A stretch of DNA of 64,000 nt, taken from AP-15 sp963724435. GTDB lineage: Bacteria > Pseudomonadota > Alphaproteobacteria > ATCC43930 > CGMCC-115725. Below the pieces are notes generated by a model, which was not told the origin of the DNA, searched no databases, and was given only the letters and a program-made list of their open reading frames with translations. A program made the translations under genes and the position numbers. Positions 7,574 to 16,321 of the stretch are shown here, piece after piece. Numbering within the stretch: position 1 is the first letter of the stretch; each line of letters opens with the position of its first letter. The stretch covers positions 682,001-746,000 of the forward strand of contig CAVRUN010000001.1 in the NCBI GenBank assembly GCA_963724435.1, given 5' to 3'.

Positions 7574-9298
7574 TTATCCGGCGGCGGCCCGAGACACCGG
7601 GCGCGGCGACAGATCGACGATCGCGTCGTGATAGCGGCGCAAACTACCGTGATGGCCAACGCTGACGATCGTCGGCTGCCAAGAGGCGTCGCGCAACAGC
7701 CGGTAAAGCGACATTTCAGCGGCCTCATCGAGTGCTGAGGTGGCTTCGTCGAGAAACACGATTTCCGGCCGCATCAGCAATACCCGGGCGAATGCTAGAC
7801 GTTGCTGCTCGCCGATCGAAAGCCGCTGTGCCCAGTTCCCCTCTTCATCAAGCTGGTTGACAAGGTGCGGGAGCCCGACTGCGCGCAGCGCATCGACGAG
7901 GCCGTCGCGCGGCAACTCGACAGCGGCACCCGGATAAGCAATCGCATCGGCCAAGGTGCCAAGCGGTAGGTAAGGCCGCTGCGGCAGGAACAGGGTACGG
8001 CCATCGGTAACCCGGATACGACCGCGCCCGAACGGCCACAGACCGGCCACCGCACGCAATAATGTGCTCTTCCCAGCCCCCGACGGCCCGGTAACCAGCA
8101 ACGCATCACCGGCGCTCGCCTTCAGCGCAACATTCTGATGCAGCGAACGTCCGTCCGGCAGATCGAGATGAAGGGCGTCGATCTCGACCCCTTCGCCGCC
8201 ACGCTCGATCGCGATCGGCTGCGGAGCGCGTTGCTCCGCAGCGATTTCCTCCATCCTCCCGCGAAAACCGGACAGCCGCTGCACTACAGCTTGGTATTGG
8301 GCGATTTCGGTATACGACGTAACGATGAACGACAACAAATCCTGCACCTGCCCAAAAGCCGAGGCGATCTGCATCAAGCCGCCCAGTTGAATGACCTTAT
8401 CGAAATAGCGGGGGGCTGCGACTACAAACGGAAAGATGATTGCGAGCTGGCCGTATCCGGTCGTGAACCAAGTCAGTTTCTTACGCCGTTTGATAATCCC
8501 CCACCAATTACCAACGATCCGTGCGAAGCGGGTCCGGAATGTGTCTAGTTCGCGCCCTTCGCCACCGTAGAAGGCGACGTTCTCGGCATTTTCCCGTAGC
8601 CGGACCAGGCTAAAGCGGAAATCCGCTTCATAACGCTGTTGATCGAAAGTGAGGCGCACCAAAGGATTACCGATCCACCGGGTCAGCAGCGTGCCGCCAA
8701 CCGCATAGATCAAGGCGGCAAACACCATGTAGCCGGGAATGCTGAACGTCTTACCGCCGCCAAGCGGGATTGTCAGCGCGCCCGACAGCACCCACAGGAT
8801 TGCGAGAAACGAGAGCAGGGTAACAAACGCGTTCAGCAGCCCGATCGACAGTCCGATCGTCATCGTCGCGAAGCTGTCGATGTCATCCGAGATGCGTTGA
8901 TCGGGGTTGTCCGTTACCACCTGGTTCAACTGCAAGCGGTAATAATTCTGATTATCGAGCCAATTATGCAAATAGCGGTCAGTCAGCCAGCGGCGCCAAC
9001 GGATATGCAAAATCTGCCGCAAATACAGTGCATATACGGCGTCGACGATCATCGCAAAAGCAATGATCCCGAATATTGCGAACTGGCGCCAGAATTCAGT
9101 CCAATTATATTGTTGAAGCGCGTTATAGAAATCATTGTTCCAGCGATTTAGGCGAACATTGAGCCACACCGAAAAGAGATTTAGAGCAACAACCGCCGCC
9201 AAGAGGCCAATAGCCGACCATTTTTCTTCGGACTTCCAGTAGGGCCAGGTGAGCTCCCAAGCCTCACGCAGAAACCCGCGCTCGCTCGCCGACGCCAT
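7574..9298 (-). CDS. ABC transporter, fused permease/ATPase of the SbmA/YddA (ABC_membrane_2) type
   Basis: The half-transporter has 574 residues. An N-terminal membrane domain of the SbmA/BacA-like fold (about 1-330) contains the characteristic NRWNNDFYNALQ and DNPDQRISDDI motifs. The C-terminal ATPase has Walker A GPSGAGKSTLL, signature LSIGEQQRLAFARV, Walker B IVFLDEATSALD and an H-loop in SVGHHGS. Homologues move peptides, fatty-acyl compounds or cobalamin across the inner membrane and work as homodimers. The direction and substrate are not evident here. The start is the ATG at 9298 with GGTGGAG seven bases before it. A longer frame to 9337 is open but has no ribosome site. lysS follows directly. 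Confidence 0.86.
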   Translation of the reverse strand: MASASERGFLREAWELTWPYWKSEEKWSAIGLLAAVVALNLFSVWLNVRLNRWNNDFYNALQQYNWTEFWRQFAIFGIIAFAMIVDAVYALYLRQILHIRWRRWLTDRYLHNWLDNQNYYRLQLNQVVTDNPDQRISDDIDSFATMTIGLSIGLLNAFVTLLSFLAILWVLSGALTIPLGGGKTFSIPGYMVFAALIYAVGGTLLTRWIGNPLVRLTFDQQRYEADFRFSLVRLRENAENVAFYGGEGRELDTFRTRFARIVGNWWGIIKRRKKLTWFTTGYGQLAIIFPFVVAAPRYFDKVIQLGGLMQIASAFGQVQDLLSFIVTSYTEIAQYQAVVQRLSGFRGRMEEIAAEQRAPQPIAIERGGEGVEIDALHLDLPDGRSLHQNVALKASAGDALLVTGPSGAGKSTLLRAVAGLWPFGRGRIRVTDGRTLFLPQRPYLPLGTLADAIAYPGAAVELPRDGLVDALRAVGLPHLVNQLDEEGNWAQRLSIGEQQRLAFARVLLMRPEIVFLDEATSALDEAAEMSLYRLLRDASWQPTIVSVGHHGSLRRYHDAIVDLSPRPVSRAAAG

Positions 9299-9371
9299 CA
9301 ATACACTCCACCCATCACACCCAACCCTTAGCCGCAACTCAACCGCTCAATCCGCGTAAAATGGGCCAGCT

Positions 9372-9845
9372 GTGATTTCCCAGTCTCTTCCCATCTCCGC
9401 CACCCAACGCCTTGATGCTGGCTTGCTAGCGCGAGGCGTTTGCCGCGCTCTCGGTCAGCTTGGTTACTCAAGTCTGCTCGAATTCCCACTCGCTAACGGA
9501 CGGCGAACCGATGTTCTGGCTCTGGGCAAGCGCGGCGATTTGCTCGTCGTTGAAATCAAGACTTCGCTTGCCGATTTTCGAGCTGACCAAAAATGGCCTA
9601 CCTATCGTGAATTTGCCGATTGCTTGTACTTTGCCGTCGCAAGTGGGTTTCCGATCGCGCTGATCCCCGAGGATTGTGGCGTCATGGTGGCGGATGCGTT
9701 CGGTGCCGCGGTTCTGCGCGAAGCTCGGCCCAGTCCGATTGCCGCAGGACGGCGCCGTGCCCTGACCCTGCGGTTCGCCCGAGTCGCCGCAGCTCGGCTG
9801 CGCCGCGCGCTTGATCCCGAGACGGCGCGCTTTGACACTATGTGA
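9372..9845 (+). CDS. mmcB: MmcB family DNA repair protein
   Basis: This 157-residue protein belongs to the MmcB (DUF1052-like) family of alphaproteobacteria, with a PD-(D/E)xK nuclease-like core: GRRTDVLALGKRGDLLVVEIKTSLADFR followed by QKWPTY and DCLYFAV gives the D, ExK and downstream residues. MmcB was described in Caulobacter as a LexA-controlled, damage-induced factor acting with the ImuABC mutasome. The GTG at 9372 is the start that fits family length; its ribosome site is weak. It is divergent from the ABC exporter/lysS unit and converges with hldE, with 17 bases between the stops. Confidence 0.82.
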   Translation: MISQSLPISATQRLDAGLLARGVCRALGQLGYSSLLEFPLANGRRTDVLALGKRGDLLVVEIKTSLADFRADQKWPTYREFADCLYFAVASGFPIALIPEDCGVMVADAFGAAVLREARPSPIAAGRRRALTLRFARVAAARLRRALDPETARFDTM

Positions 9846-9862
9846 GTTACACCGACCTTTGA

Positions 9863-11329
9863 TCAAGCCGAGCGTGCGAAGCGTGCGATAGTGGCGCTGG
9901 TGCTGTAGCCCGGCATCACCTCGGCGAGCACAACCTCACCTCCGGCGGCTTTGACGAGGTCGCCACCGACAACGTCCTCAACCCGGTAGTCGGCCCCTTT
10001 GACGAGCAACTGCGGGCGCATTGTCCGGATCAGCTCGATCGGTGTGTCTTCATCAAAGATCACGATCAGATCGACCGCAGCCAACGACGCGAGAACCGCC
10101 GCACGGGCCGCCTGCGTCTGCACGGGCCGAGTCGGACCCTTTAACCGCGCTGCCGACGCATCGCTATTGAGCCCGACCACAAGTCGGTCGCAGGCCGTCT
10201 TGGCTTGGCGGAGCAAGGAGACATGACCAGGGTGAAGCAAGTCAAAACAACCATTGGTAAACCCGACCCGGAGGCCCTGCCGCCGCCAGCGTTCGACCTG
10301 ATCGAGCGCCTGCGGGCGCGGTATCACCTTGTCGGTGCTAAAGAGGTCGTGTCCCTCTATCCACGCAGACAGCTCGCTCGGGTAGACGACTGCGGTTCCA
10401 ACCTTACCGACGACGATGCCGGCGGCAATATTTGCCAACCGCGCGCCGTCGGTCATGCTAATTCCCGCACCCAGCGCCGCCCCAAGCATGGCAACGACCG
10501 TATCGCCGGCCCCCGAGACATCATAGACTTCGCGCACCGCCGCACGCTGCGAATGGATCGAGCCGTCCTGCTCGACGAGTACCATTCCCTCTTGCCCGAG
10601 CGAAGCGAGAACGCCGCGAAAACCACAACGGTCGATCAACGCGCGCGCCGCCGCGACAACCTCACTCTCGTCCGCAACGGGCATGCCGGTGGCGTGCGCC
10701 AACTCGCGACGGTTTGGCTTCAACAGATCGGCACCGCGATAGCGGATAGGATCGCCGCCCTTGGGGTCGACAATGACGAACGCGCCAGCCTCACGCGAGG
10801 CGCGGATGATTTCGAGCGCCACGCCTTCGGTTAGAACACCTTTGGCGTAATCGGAGACGATGACCACGGATTGGTCGGTCACCAACTCGCGCGCCAGCCG
10901 CAGCATATCCTCGCGAATGTATGGGTCTAACGGGATCGCGGTTTCGCGATCGGCACGAAGCAGCTGTTGGTTTGCCGCCACGTAACGTGTCTTGACGGTC
11001 GTTGTCCGGTCCGGCTGCGCCAGCACGTGTACCTCGGCGCCCTCCTGGGTTTCGAGCAGCCGGCTAATCTCGCGACCAGCCTCGTCATTGCCGACCACCG
11101 AAATAAAGGATGCCTTTGCCCCCAATGCCGCCAGGTTGCGCAAAACATTGCCGGCGCCGCCAAGGGTCTTCAACTCGCGCTCGATGTTCAGGACCGGGAT
11201 CGGCGCCTCGGGCGACACCCGCTCAACCTGGCCGTAGACGTAATGGTCGAGCATTACGTCGCCGATGCACAGCACACGAGCGGATTGCAGGCGTTCAATC
11301 AATGGGATCAGGTCTGCGTTATCAGCCAT
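9863..11329 (-). CDS. hldE: Bifunctional heptose-7-phosphate kinase / heptose-1-phosphate adenylyltransferase
   Basis: The enzyme has 488 residues and two domains. Residues 1-320 form a ribokinase/PfkB-type kinase (DVMLDHYVYG, GGAGNVLRNLAALG, DPKGGDPIRY, VYDVSGAGDTVVAMLG with the catalytic Asp). Residues 345-488 form a nucleotidyltransferase (GFTNGCFDLLHPGHVSLL with the HxGH motif, then RPVQTQAARAAVLASL). Together they make ADP-D-glycero-beta-D-manno-heptose from the 7-phosphate, for the LPS inner core. It is full length and fused as in E. coli HldE. It is the last gene of a minus-strand run that begins with lutA, but an 87-base gap separates it from the smr gene, so it may have its own promoter. 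Confidence 0.96.
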   Translation of the reverse strand: MADNADLIPLIERLQSARVLCIGDVMLDHYVYGQVERVSPEAPIPVLNIERELKTLGGAGNVLRNLAALGAKASFISVVGNDEAGREISRLLETQEGAEVHVLAQPDRTTTVKTRYVAANQQLLRADRETAIPLDPYIREDMLRLARELVTDQSVVIVSDYAKGVLTEGVALEIIRASREAGAFVIVDPKGGDPIRYRGADLLKPNRRELAHATGMPVADESEVVAAARALIDRCGFRGVLASLGQEGMVLVEQDGSIHSQRAAVREVYDVSGAGDTVVAMLGAALGAGISMTDGARLANIAAGIVVGKVGTAVVYPSELSAWIEGHDLFSTDKVIPRPQALDQVERWRRQGLRVGFTNGCFDLLHPGHVSLLRQAKTACDRLVVGLNSDASAARLKGPTRPVQTQAARAAVLASLAAVDLIVIFDEDTPIELIRTMRPQLLVKGADYRVEDVVGGDLVKAAGGEVVLAEVMPGYSTSATIARFARSA

Positions 11330-11416
11330 CGGCTCATCAGAATGCGGGGGTGGGCGCTGCCCTCTTTGTGGAGCGGACGCCGCTGGAATGCAAGGTTTAC
11401 GTGTAGAAGCCGAATG

Positions 11417-11944
11417 TTAGCGATGGCGCCGGAGCAGCACATAGAGGGCACCGGCGCCGCCATGTTTCGGCTGCGCTGCGGACATGGCCAGAATGCGGCG
11501 TCGAGTCCGGGCCTCGGCCAGCCATCGCGGCACCGCATTTTTCAGGACGCCCGGCCCCTCTGGGCCGAGCCCCCGTCCGGTGATGACCAACAGGCAGCGT
11601 CGGCCGCTTTGATAGGAGGCCTCGACAAATTCGATCAGCTCGCGATGCGCTTCGGCTTGCGTGAGCCCATGAAGGTCGAGCCGGGCTTCAATCGGATGCT
11701 GCCCGCGCTTCAGCCGCTCGGCGTTGGCGCGGTCGATACCGGCGAACCGCTCGATCGAGTCCGGATTGGCTTCGGTCGCGACCGAGCTGCCCTCCATCGT
11801 ACGCGGTGGTTCGCTGGCGCTGATCGAGACGTTTGGCGGGCTTGGAGCCGCCCGCCCGCGCAGCGGTGTGACGCCGCGCATCGCCTCGGCCCAAATCGCG
11901 CGGTCGCTAGAATACTGCGCGGGATTGCCCGCCACCTTCGCCAT
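11417..11944 (-). CDS. Smr/MutS2-type domain protein
   Basis: This protein has 175 residues. The C-terminal 90 residues form an Smr domain: LDLHGLTQAEAH, then LLVITGRGLGPEGPGVLK and KHGGAGALYVLL, the conserved LDLHG, TGxG and HGGxGA blocks. Such stand-alone Smr proteins may nick or bind nucleic acid. The N-terminus (SSDRAIWAEAMRGVTPLRGR) matches the usual start of alphaproteobacterial members, supporting the ATG at 11944 with an AGGA ribosome site. This start lies 38 bases inside the end of lutC, so the two genes overlap and are translationally linked. Confidence 0.88.
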   Translation of the reverse strand: MAKVAGNPAQYSSDRAIWAEAMRGVTPLRGRAAPSPPNVSISASEPPRTMEGSSVATEANPDSIERFAGIDRANAERLKRGQHPIEARLDLHGLTQAEAHRELIEFVEASYQSGRRCLLVITGRGLGPEGPGVLKNAVPRWLAEARTRRRILAMSAAQPKHGGAGALYVLLRRHR

Positions 11945-12644
11945 GCTCGTCCTGTCGGTTTTCGACGACGAGAATATGGAGACGGCGCGGTCCATGTGCA
12001 CCCAGCACGATCTGCTGCTCAATGTCACCCGTGCGCGAAGGCCCGGTGATAAAGTTGACAGCGCGCGGCAGCAAGCCGCGATCGGGATCGACTGCTGTTC
12101 TAGCTCGCAGGCGATCCCAGCCGTCTTCATAGCTCGCCACTACCTGGTCGGCGAATACGACAGCGATGTGGGTGTCGGGTAGGAAGTTAAGCGTTGTCGG
12201 CGTGCCCGAACCCGAAATCAGCATCAGCGTGCCGGTCTCGGCGATTGCGGCGAGGCATGGGGTCAAGCTGACCGCATCCGTAGCATCGGCGCGGCCGCGG
12301 CGGATGCGGAGCAATCGCCGAGTTTCCCAGGGAATAGCATTGAGGCTGGGATCGGGCGCCATGACCAGATCAGCCGGCAGGTTCTCGCCAGCGAGATAGC
12401 GCGCCAGGGCCTCGGGAACTTCGGCTCGCAAGGCTACTCGCACCACCGTCGCCTGCACCGCCTCGGCCATCTCGACGAATAGGTCGATCCGAGCCGCGTG
12501 ATCGAGCTCGGTCGCCCGCGCCGGGATAAGGTTGCGGCGATGCGCCGCGACCTGGGCGCGCAACTCCGCCTGCCGTTCCGCGTCGAGCGGTCCGCGCTTC
12601 AGCGATCGCCGGATTTCGGCAAGGATTGATGCACGCGCATTCAC
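11907..12644 (-). CDS. lutC: LutC-like LUD-domain protein of lactate oxidation
   Basis: This is a 245-residue LUD-domain (YkgG/LutC) protein, third member of the LutABC L-lactate oxidation complex, which feeds electrons to the quinone pool. Family features include ETGTLMLISGSG, LNFLPDTHIAVV and the C-terminal FITGPSRTGDIEQQIVLGAHGP with its conserved SRTxDIE and GxHGP. The GTG start at 12644 overlaps the lutB stop as GTGA, with GGGAG seven bases upstream, a clear case of translational coupling. An upstream GTG at 12677 is in frame but less well placed. Confidence 0.93.
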   Translation of the reverse strand: MNARASILAEIRRSLKRGPLDAERQAELRAQVAAHRRNLIPARATELDHAARIDLFVEMAEAVQATVVRVALRAEVPEALARYLAGENLPADLVMAPDPSLNAIPWETRRLLRIRRGRADATDAVSLTPCLAAIAETGTLMLISGSGTPTTLNFLPDTHIAVVFADQVVASYEDGWDRLRARTAVDPDRGLLPRAVNFITGPSRTGDIEQQIVLGAHGPRRLHILVVENRQDEHGEGGGQSRAVF

Positions 12645-14074
12645 CGATGACTCCCGTTTTTGGCACGCTCGGCCCACAAGCTGTGAAAGCTGCGGCCTTC
12701 AGGGGCCGGTAAGTCGCGAACCCCGGTCCAACCGGCGGCCAGCGGCAGACTGCGAAAATGCCCGCGCCGGCCGCCAGCCCAGCCGAGTGCTCGGCAGGCG
12801 ATTTCCGTCATCCTATGATAGAGCGCTGGATGCCGCGCGACCCAGCTCCACAGCGACAACCCAGTCCGCCATACCGGCGGCGTCAGCCGCTTTGAAAACT
12901 CGTTCTCGCGCCAATGGCGTAGCATCTTTGGCAACGGAATTTTGACTGGGCATACGCTCTCGCATCGTCCGCACAAGGTTGAGGCGTTGGGTAACGCTGC
13001 GGCCTCATCGATGCCGATCAAGCTCGGGGTCAATACCGCGCCCATCGGACCGGGATAGACCCAGCCATAGGCATGACCGCCGACCGCGGCGTAGACTGGG
13101 CAATGATTCATGCAGGCGCCGCAGCGGATGCAACGCAGCATGTCGTTAAACTCGCCGCCGAGCATATGGCTGCGACCATTGTCGAGCAGCACGACGTGAT
13201 ACGCCTCCGGCCCGTCGAGATCACCGGAGCGGCGCGGGCCGGTCGACACCGTCGTATAGGACGAAAACTCCTGCCCGGTGGCCGAGCGCGCCAGCAGCCG
13301 CAGGAGGGTTGCCGCGTCCTCGAATGTCGGCACCAGCTTTTCAAGGCTGGCCATGACGATGTGTACGCGTGGAAGGGTCTGCGTCAGGTCGCCATTGCCC
13401 TCGTTAGTAACGATGATGCTGGAGCCGGTTTCGGCAATAAGAAAATTGGCCCCGGTGATCCCGACATCGGCGGCGAGGAATTTTGGGCGCAGCAGCGCGC
13501 GGGCTTCGTCGCAAAGCTCCCGCGCCTCGCCCAGCGGGCGGTTCGGATCAAGCGCATGGTGCGCGCCGCGAAAGGTATCGGCGACTTGGCCCTTAACCAG
13601 GTGCATCGCCGGGGCGATCAGGTGGCTCGGCGGCTCGTGGCGCAGCTGGATGATGTATTCGCCGAGATCGGTCTCGACCGGGGTAATGCCGCTTTTCTCG
13701 AGAAAATCGTTGAGCCCGATTTCCTCGGCGATCATCGATTTGCCCTTGGTCACCGTTTTGGCGCCGACCCCACGGCAGATGTTGAGCACCGCCTCGCGCG
13801 CCTCCTCGGGCGTGCGCGCCCAATGCACTTCGCCGCCTGACGCGACGACGTTCTGTTCGTAAAGTTCGAGATAGAAGTCGAGATGCGCGAGGGTGTGTTC
13901 CTTGATGTCTCGCCCGACGTCGCGCAGCGCCTCAAACTCGGGAAGGCGCGCCACGACCTCGCGACGACGCAGCGGAAAGCCGCTCCGCGTCATGATTTGG
14001 AGGGCTTGCTGTAGGTTCGGGTTTGCGAGGCCGGCGCGGGCGTTCGCCGTAAATTCCCGGCTGGTTGCTTTCAT
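12641..14074 (-). CDS. lutB: LutB-like iron-sulfur lactate-utilisation protein
   Basis: The 477-residue protein has a LUD domain (about 70-290, GITGANFLIAETGSSIIVTN) followed by a bacterial ferredoxin-like region with two 4Fe-4S cysteine clusters, CIRCGACMNHCPVY and CGRCESVCPVKIP. It is the central electron-transfer subunit of LutABC. The ATG at 14074 matches the usual family start (MKATSREFTANARAGLANP). The frame runs on upstream to 14323, but that part is out-of-frame lutA sequence. It starts five bases after the lutA stop. Confidence 0.94.
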   Translation of the reverse strand: MKATSREFTANARAGLANPNLQQALQIMTRSGFPLRRREVVARLPEFEALRDVGRDIKEHTLAHLDFYLELYEQNVVASGGEVHWARTPEEAREAVLNICRGVGAKTVTKGKSMIAEEIGLNDFLEKSGITPVETDLGEYIIQLRHEPPSHLIAPAMHLVKGQVADTFRGAHHALDPNRPLGEARELCDEARALLRPKFLAADVGITGANFLIAETGSSIIVTNEGNGDLTQTLPRVHIVMASLEKLVPTFEDAATLLRLLARSATGQEFSSYTTVSTGPRRSGDLDGPEAYHVVLLDNGRSHMLGGEFNDMLRCIRCGACMNHCPVYAAVGGHAYGWVYPGPMGAVLTPSLIGIDEAAALPNASTLCGRCESVCPVKIPLPKMLRHWRENEFSKRLTPPVWRTGLSLWSWVARHPALYHRMTEIACRALGWAGGRRGHFRSLPLAAGWTGVRDLPAPEGRSFHSLWAERAKNGSHR

Positions 14075-14079
14075 CGGCG

Positions 14080-14847
14080 CTAGCGCGGTGCGCCGATTGG
14101 CGGCGTGCCGGCGGTCATTCCCGCGAGCACTTCGGCGATGTGCCGTGCCTCCACCGACCGACCCTGGCGGGATAGCTTGCCGGCAATGTTCAACAGGCAC
14201 CCAAGATCGCCGGCCAACACCGCCTCGGCGCCGGTCGCGGCAATGTCGTCCGCCTTGTCGCTGACCATCTTGTCGGAGATGTCGGGGTATTTGACGCAAA
14301 ACGTCCCACCGAAACCACAGCACACCTCGGAACCCGGCAACTCACGCAATTCCAGACCGTTGACCGAGGTAAGCAGACGCCGGGGCTGATCCCGAACCCC
14401 CAACTCGCGCAATCCCGAGCAGGCGTCGTGATAGGTCGCGATCCGCGGCCAATCCGCCGCGACCCGGCGCATACCGCGGACATCGACAAGAAACGACACG
14501 AGTTCCCAGGTGCGGGCGGCAAGTTCCTCGGCGCGAGGCAAAGCCGTCGGATCGTCGGCAAACATCTCGGGATAATGCTGGCGGATCATGCCGGCGCAAG
14601 AGCCCGAAGGAGCTACGACGTAGTCATAGCCGGCAAATGCGTCGATCACCTGCAGTGCAATCGCCTTGGCATCGGTGCGATCCCCGGAATTATAGGCGGG
14701 CTGACCGCAGCAAGTCTGGGCCCGCGGCACCTCGACGACGCAGCCGGTCTCTTCGAGCAGCTTGATCGCAGCAAAGCCGACCGTCGGCCGAAACAAGTCA
14801 ATCAAACACGTTACGAACAGCGCAACGCGCACCTGTTTTTCAGCCAT
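14080..14847 (-). CDS. lutA: LutA-like (Fe-S)-binding lactate-utilisation protein
   Basis: This is a 255-residue protein with two CCG (cysteine-rich) domains: QTCCGQPAYNSGD near residue 45 and EVCCGFGGTFCVKYPDIS near residue 180, the paired motifs that bind an Fe-S cluster in LutA/GlcF/HdrB proteins. It is the first gene of lutABC. The start ATG at 14847 is preceded by GAGAGG. The operon has no lactate permease gene; the flanking genes are smr/hldE and a divergent alcohol dehydrogenase. Confidence 0.94.
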   Translation of the reverse strand: MAEKQVRVALFVTCLIDLFRPTVGFAAIKLLEETGCVVEVPRAQTCCGQPAYNSGDRTDAKAIALQVIDAFAGYDYVVAPSGSCAGMIRQHYPEMFADDPTALPRAEELAARTWELVSFLVDVRGMRRVAADWPRIATYHDACSGLRELGVRDQPRRLLTSVNGLELRELPGSEVCCGFGGTFCVKYPDISDKMVSDKADDIAATGAEAVLAGDLGCLLNIAGKLSRQGRSVEARHIAEVLAGMTAGTPPIGAPR

Positions 14848-15031
14848 CCAACCTCTCGAACTAATCGCTTCTAATCATCGCGCAAACCAGAAGGGCGGCC
14901 GCGCAGCCGGGAAAACCGGTTCCGGATATCTTGGTCTCCTCTGCAAATCCAGACGGCTTTTGGCGCAGATGGTACCGGAAAATGGTGAAAGCGCGTAGGC
15001 TCGGCTGCGCGGCAGCAATGTGGAGGAAGCG

Positions 15032-16081
15032 ATGCGCGGCGTAGTTTTCATGGGCGAGCGCGAAATCGAACTGATGGACTTTCCCGATCCGACGCCGGGA
15101 CCGGGCGAGGTCGTCGTCGAAATGAAGGCATCGGGCATGTGCGGCAGCGATCTGCACCAGTACCGTCGGTCGAAATCGGGTGGTGGTTCGATCGGCGGAT
15201 TGCCGGTCAATCCCGATCCGGTCATCGGCGGGCACGAGCCGTGCGGCATCGTCGCCGCGGTTGGCCCCGGCGTCACGGACAAGCAGGCGAAGGTCGGGCA
15301 GCGCGTCATGGTGCATCACTACAAGGGTTGTACCGTCTGCAACCACTGCCGCTCGGGCTGGTCGCAGCTGTGCCAGGAAGAGCCGGTTCTGGTCTACGGC
15401 AACAACGCCCATGGCGGCCACGCGCGCTATTTGAAGGTCCCGGCATTCACGCTGGTTCCGTTGCGTGACGAATTGTCGTTCGCGGCGGGGGCGGCAATTG
15501 CCTGCGGCACCGGCACCGCTTATGGCGCGTTGCGCCGTCTCAATCTCTCTGGCAACGACACGATCGCCTTGTTCGGCCAAGGGCCGGTCGGGTTGTCGGC
15601 GACCCAACTCGCCGCCGCGATGGGTGCGCGCGTCATCGCCCTCGATGTCAGTCCGGAACGGTTGGAGCGGGCTAAGGAATTTGGCGCCTGGGAGACGGTC
15701 AACCCGCGCTCGAACGACCCGGTGGGCGCGATCAAGGATCTGACGCATGGCGGCGCCGACTTCACGCTCGACACCTCGAGCCAGCCTGAGGGGCGCATCG
15801 CCGCAGTGCGCAGCGCCAAGGTATGGGGCACGGTGTGCTTTGTCGGCGAGCGCAACAACGTAACGATCGATGTCAGCCCCGACATGCTGCGCAAACAGCT
15901 GACGATTGTCGCGTCCTGGACGTTCTCGTGGCAGGGCCAAGCCGATTGCGCGAAATTCTGCGTCGAGCGCAAGGTCGATGTCGACCGCCTCTTCACGCAC
16001 CAATGGAAGCTCGACCAGGCGGAGGAGGCTTACCGCTTGTTCGACACCCAGACCACCGGCAAAGGCGTCTTCCTGATGTGA
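15032..16081 (+). CDS. Zinc-dependent medium-chain alcohol dehydrogenase
   Basis: This NAD(P)-dependent MDR enzyme has 349 residues. The catalytic zinc ligands are Cys37 in MCGSDLH and His/Glu in GGHEPCG. The structural zinc loop CTVCNHCRSGWSQLC has its four Cys, and the Rossmann fold has GQGPVGLSATQLA. The substrate is probably a secondary alcohol or polyol; threonine dehydrogenase/sorbitol dehydrogenase-like proteins are the nearest types. The start is ATG 15032 with GGAGGAAG just before it. A GTG at 15020 is in frame but would place the ribosome site inside the gene. It is divergent from lutA with a 184-base gap. Confidence 0.9.
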   Translation: MRGVVFMGEREIELMDFPDPTPGPGEVVVEMKASGMCGSDLHQYRRSKSGGGSIGGLPVNPDPVIGGHEPCGIVAAVGPGVTDKQAKVGQRVMVHHYKGCTVCNHCRSGWSQLCQEEPVLVYGNNAHGGHARYLKVPAFTLVPLRDELSFAAGAAIACGTGTAYGALRRLNLSGNDTIALFGQGPVGLSATQLAAAMGARVIALDVSPERLERAKEFGAWETVNPRSNDPVGAIKDLTHGGADFTLDTSSQPEGRIAAVRSAKVWGTVCFVGERNNVTIDVSPDMLRKQLTIVASWTFSWQGQADCAKFCVERKVDVDRLFTHQWKLDQAEEAYRLFDTQTTGKGVFLM

Positions 16082-16193
16082 TATTGCGGAGTGCGCGGCG
16101 CTTTTTGGTCAGCATCGGCAGGCGGCCGAAATCGAGGAAGACAAGGCCAAAGCGCCGCCAGAGAAAAAACAAGGTCAAGGAGGGGATCCGCTG

Positions 16194-16264
16194 CCGGGCG
16201 AAAAGCCGGGGTCCACACCTCCACCGCTCAGGCAGTGGATCGATGGATCCCGGCTTGCGCCGGG
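16194..16264. repeat. Imperfect palindromic intergenic repeat (REP-like), copy 1
   Basis: The two arms, CCGGGCGAAAAGCCGGGGTC at 16194 and TGGATCCCGGCTTGCGCCGG at 16244, are near inverse complements and would form a long GC-rich hairpin. The same type of element, sharing CCACCGCTCA and the CCCGGCTTKCGCCGGG arm, occurs at 59021-59087. It lies between the convergent alcohol dehydrogenase and hydratase genes, where it could also act as a terminator. Confidence 0.6.
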
Positions 16265-16321
16265 AAAGCAGTGTGCTAGCGTTCTATTGAGCGTAGGCAG
16301 GCCGCGCCGCGCGGTGAATGA

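Noticed and set aside
6542..7738. A 398-codon plus-strand frame
   Set aside because: It lies antisense to lysS, whose class II motifs are unmistakable; the frame is a by-product of GC-rich codon usage.
14861..16003. A 380-codon minus-strand frame
   Set aside because: It is antisense to the zinc alcohol dehydrogenase with all metal-binding motifs; no ribosome site or known domain.
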